Shown piece by piece: positions 5,851 to 6,150 of a stretch of DNA of 6,150 nucleotides. The notes under the pieces were generated by a model, which saw nothing but the letters and a program-made list of their open reading frames with translations, was not told where the DNA came from and did not search any database. The translations under genes were made by a program, and so were the position numbers. The first letter of the stretch is position 1. Every line of letters starts with the position of its first letter. Source of the stretch: Clostridia bacterium (GTDB lineage: Bacteria > Bacillota_A > Clostridia > Oscillospirales > Acutalibacteraceae); NCBI GenBank assembly GCA_017549665.1, contig JAFYUD010000235.1, positions 1 to 6,150 of the forward strand. The letters are read 5' to 3'.

Positions 5851-6150
5851 ATCTGTTGATAGTATCGGCAAGAGCCTTTATCATTTCTTCGAGACGGTCG
5901 ATTTCCTGAGCAACGGGGTCGGGAATATGAATCTGGTCAAGAGGATCAATGCGGACACCGTCCTGTTTGACAACCCTTGCAGGTGTACCGACGGCAGTTG
6001 AGTTGGGAGGTATCTCATGCAGAACCACCGAGCCGGCTGCAATTTTTGAATTGTCACCGATTTTGATAGGTCCTAAAACCTTTGCACCTGCACCGACCAT
6101 AACGTTGTTGCCGACTGTGGGATGTCGTTTGCCTACATCCTTACCGGTAC
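5849..6150 (-). CDS. cysE: Serine acetyltransferase, C-terminal 99 residues (cut by window edge)
   Basis: The 5' part lies beyond position 6150; the open frame runs to the edge. The visible protein is a left-handed beta-helix of hexapeptide repeats typical of CysE, which acetylates L-serine with acetyl-CoA to give O-acetylserine for cysteine synthesis. Diagnostic segments are TGKDVGKRHPTVGNNV at the start of the visible part (the conserved KRHPT region near the active and acetyl-CoA sites), VGAGAKVLGPIKIG, and the closing AAGSVVLHEIPPNSTAVGTPARVV, the standard end of the helix. A polar tail of about 40 residues follows (DPLDQIHIPDPVAQEIDRLEEM), ending in a helix. This resembles the short soluble Firmicute CysE rather than maltose/nodulation acetyltransferases. 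The stop overlaps the cysS ribosome site, giving the well-known cysE-cysS pair that links cysteine supply to its charging on tRNA. Confidence 0.95.
   Translation of the reverse strand, partial: TGKDVGKRHPTVGNNVMVGAGAKVLGPIKIGDNSKIAAGSVVLHEIPPNSTAVGTPARVVKQDGVRIDPLDQIHIPDPVAQEIDRLEEMIKALADTINR

Noticed and set aside
5836..5871. Longer cysS starting at 5871
   Set aside because: The 12 added residues overlap the end of cysE and match nothing in the family. AAAGGAG at 5844-5850 points to ATG 5835.

Overview
This window looks like a chromosomal segment of a low-to-moderate GC Gram-positive bacterium of the Clostridia, probably a gut Oscillospiraceae/Ruminococcus-like species. The reasons are the cysE-cysS gene pair, the strong AGGAGG-type ribosome binding sites, the compact intrinsic terminators with U-tracts, and a teichoic-acid-type D-alanylation (Dlt-like) operon. 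The taxon is inferred from style, not from a database match. All seven genes lie on the minus strand, so transcription runs from high to low coordinates. No gap between genes exceeds about 150 bases.

Right part (6150 to about 4381): the 3' end of serine acetyltransferase (cysE) is followed 13 nt later by a complete cysteinyl-tRNA synthetase (cysS). The cysE stop codon overlaps the cysS ribosome binding site. The unit makes O-acetylserine for cysteine synthesis and charges tRNA-Cys. It ends at an intrinsic terminator with a GAAA loop. Next comes a single gene for a small predicted lipoprotein of unknown function, which ends at its own terminator with a UUCG loop.

Left part (3690 to 1): a good sigma-A-type promoter, with a 7-bp dyad flanking its -10 box, drives a tight four-gene operon. 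The order is dltA (adenylating ligase), dltC (carrier protein), a dltB-like MBOAT acyltransferase, and a dltD-like SGNH protein cut by the window edge. The genes are 3 nt apart, 14 nt apart and overlapping by 14 nt. The expected flow is: an amino acid (D-alanine by analogy) is adenylated by DltA, loaded on Ser31 of DltC, moved across the membrane by the MBOAT, and delivered to an envelope polymer by the DltD-like protein.

The most interesting point is that the operon departs from the textbook dltXABCD system in linked ways. There is no dltX microprotein. The MBOAT is 535 residues long and AlgI-like, and it ends in an extra membrane helix plus the hexapeptide FMYAQF. This matches the F-x-Y-x-x-F 'acyl shuttle' motif that DltX normally carries. 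The ligase has Val268 in a conserved pocket position that is Cys in characterised DltA, and a YGSSE instead of YGPTE motif. Together these suggest a DltX-fused surface acylation machine whose cargo and target polymer cannot be assumed to be D-alanine and teichoic acid.
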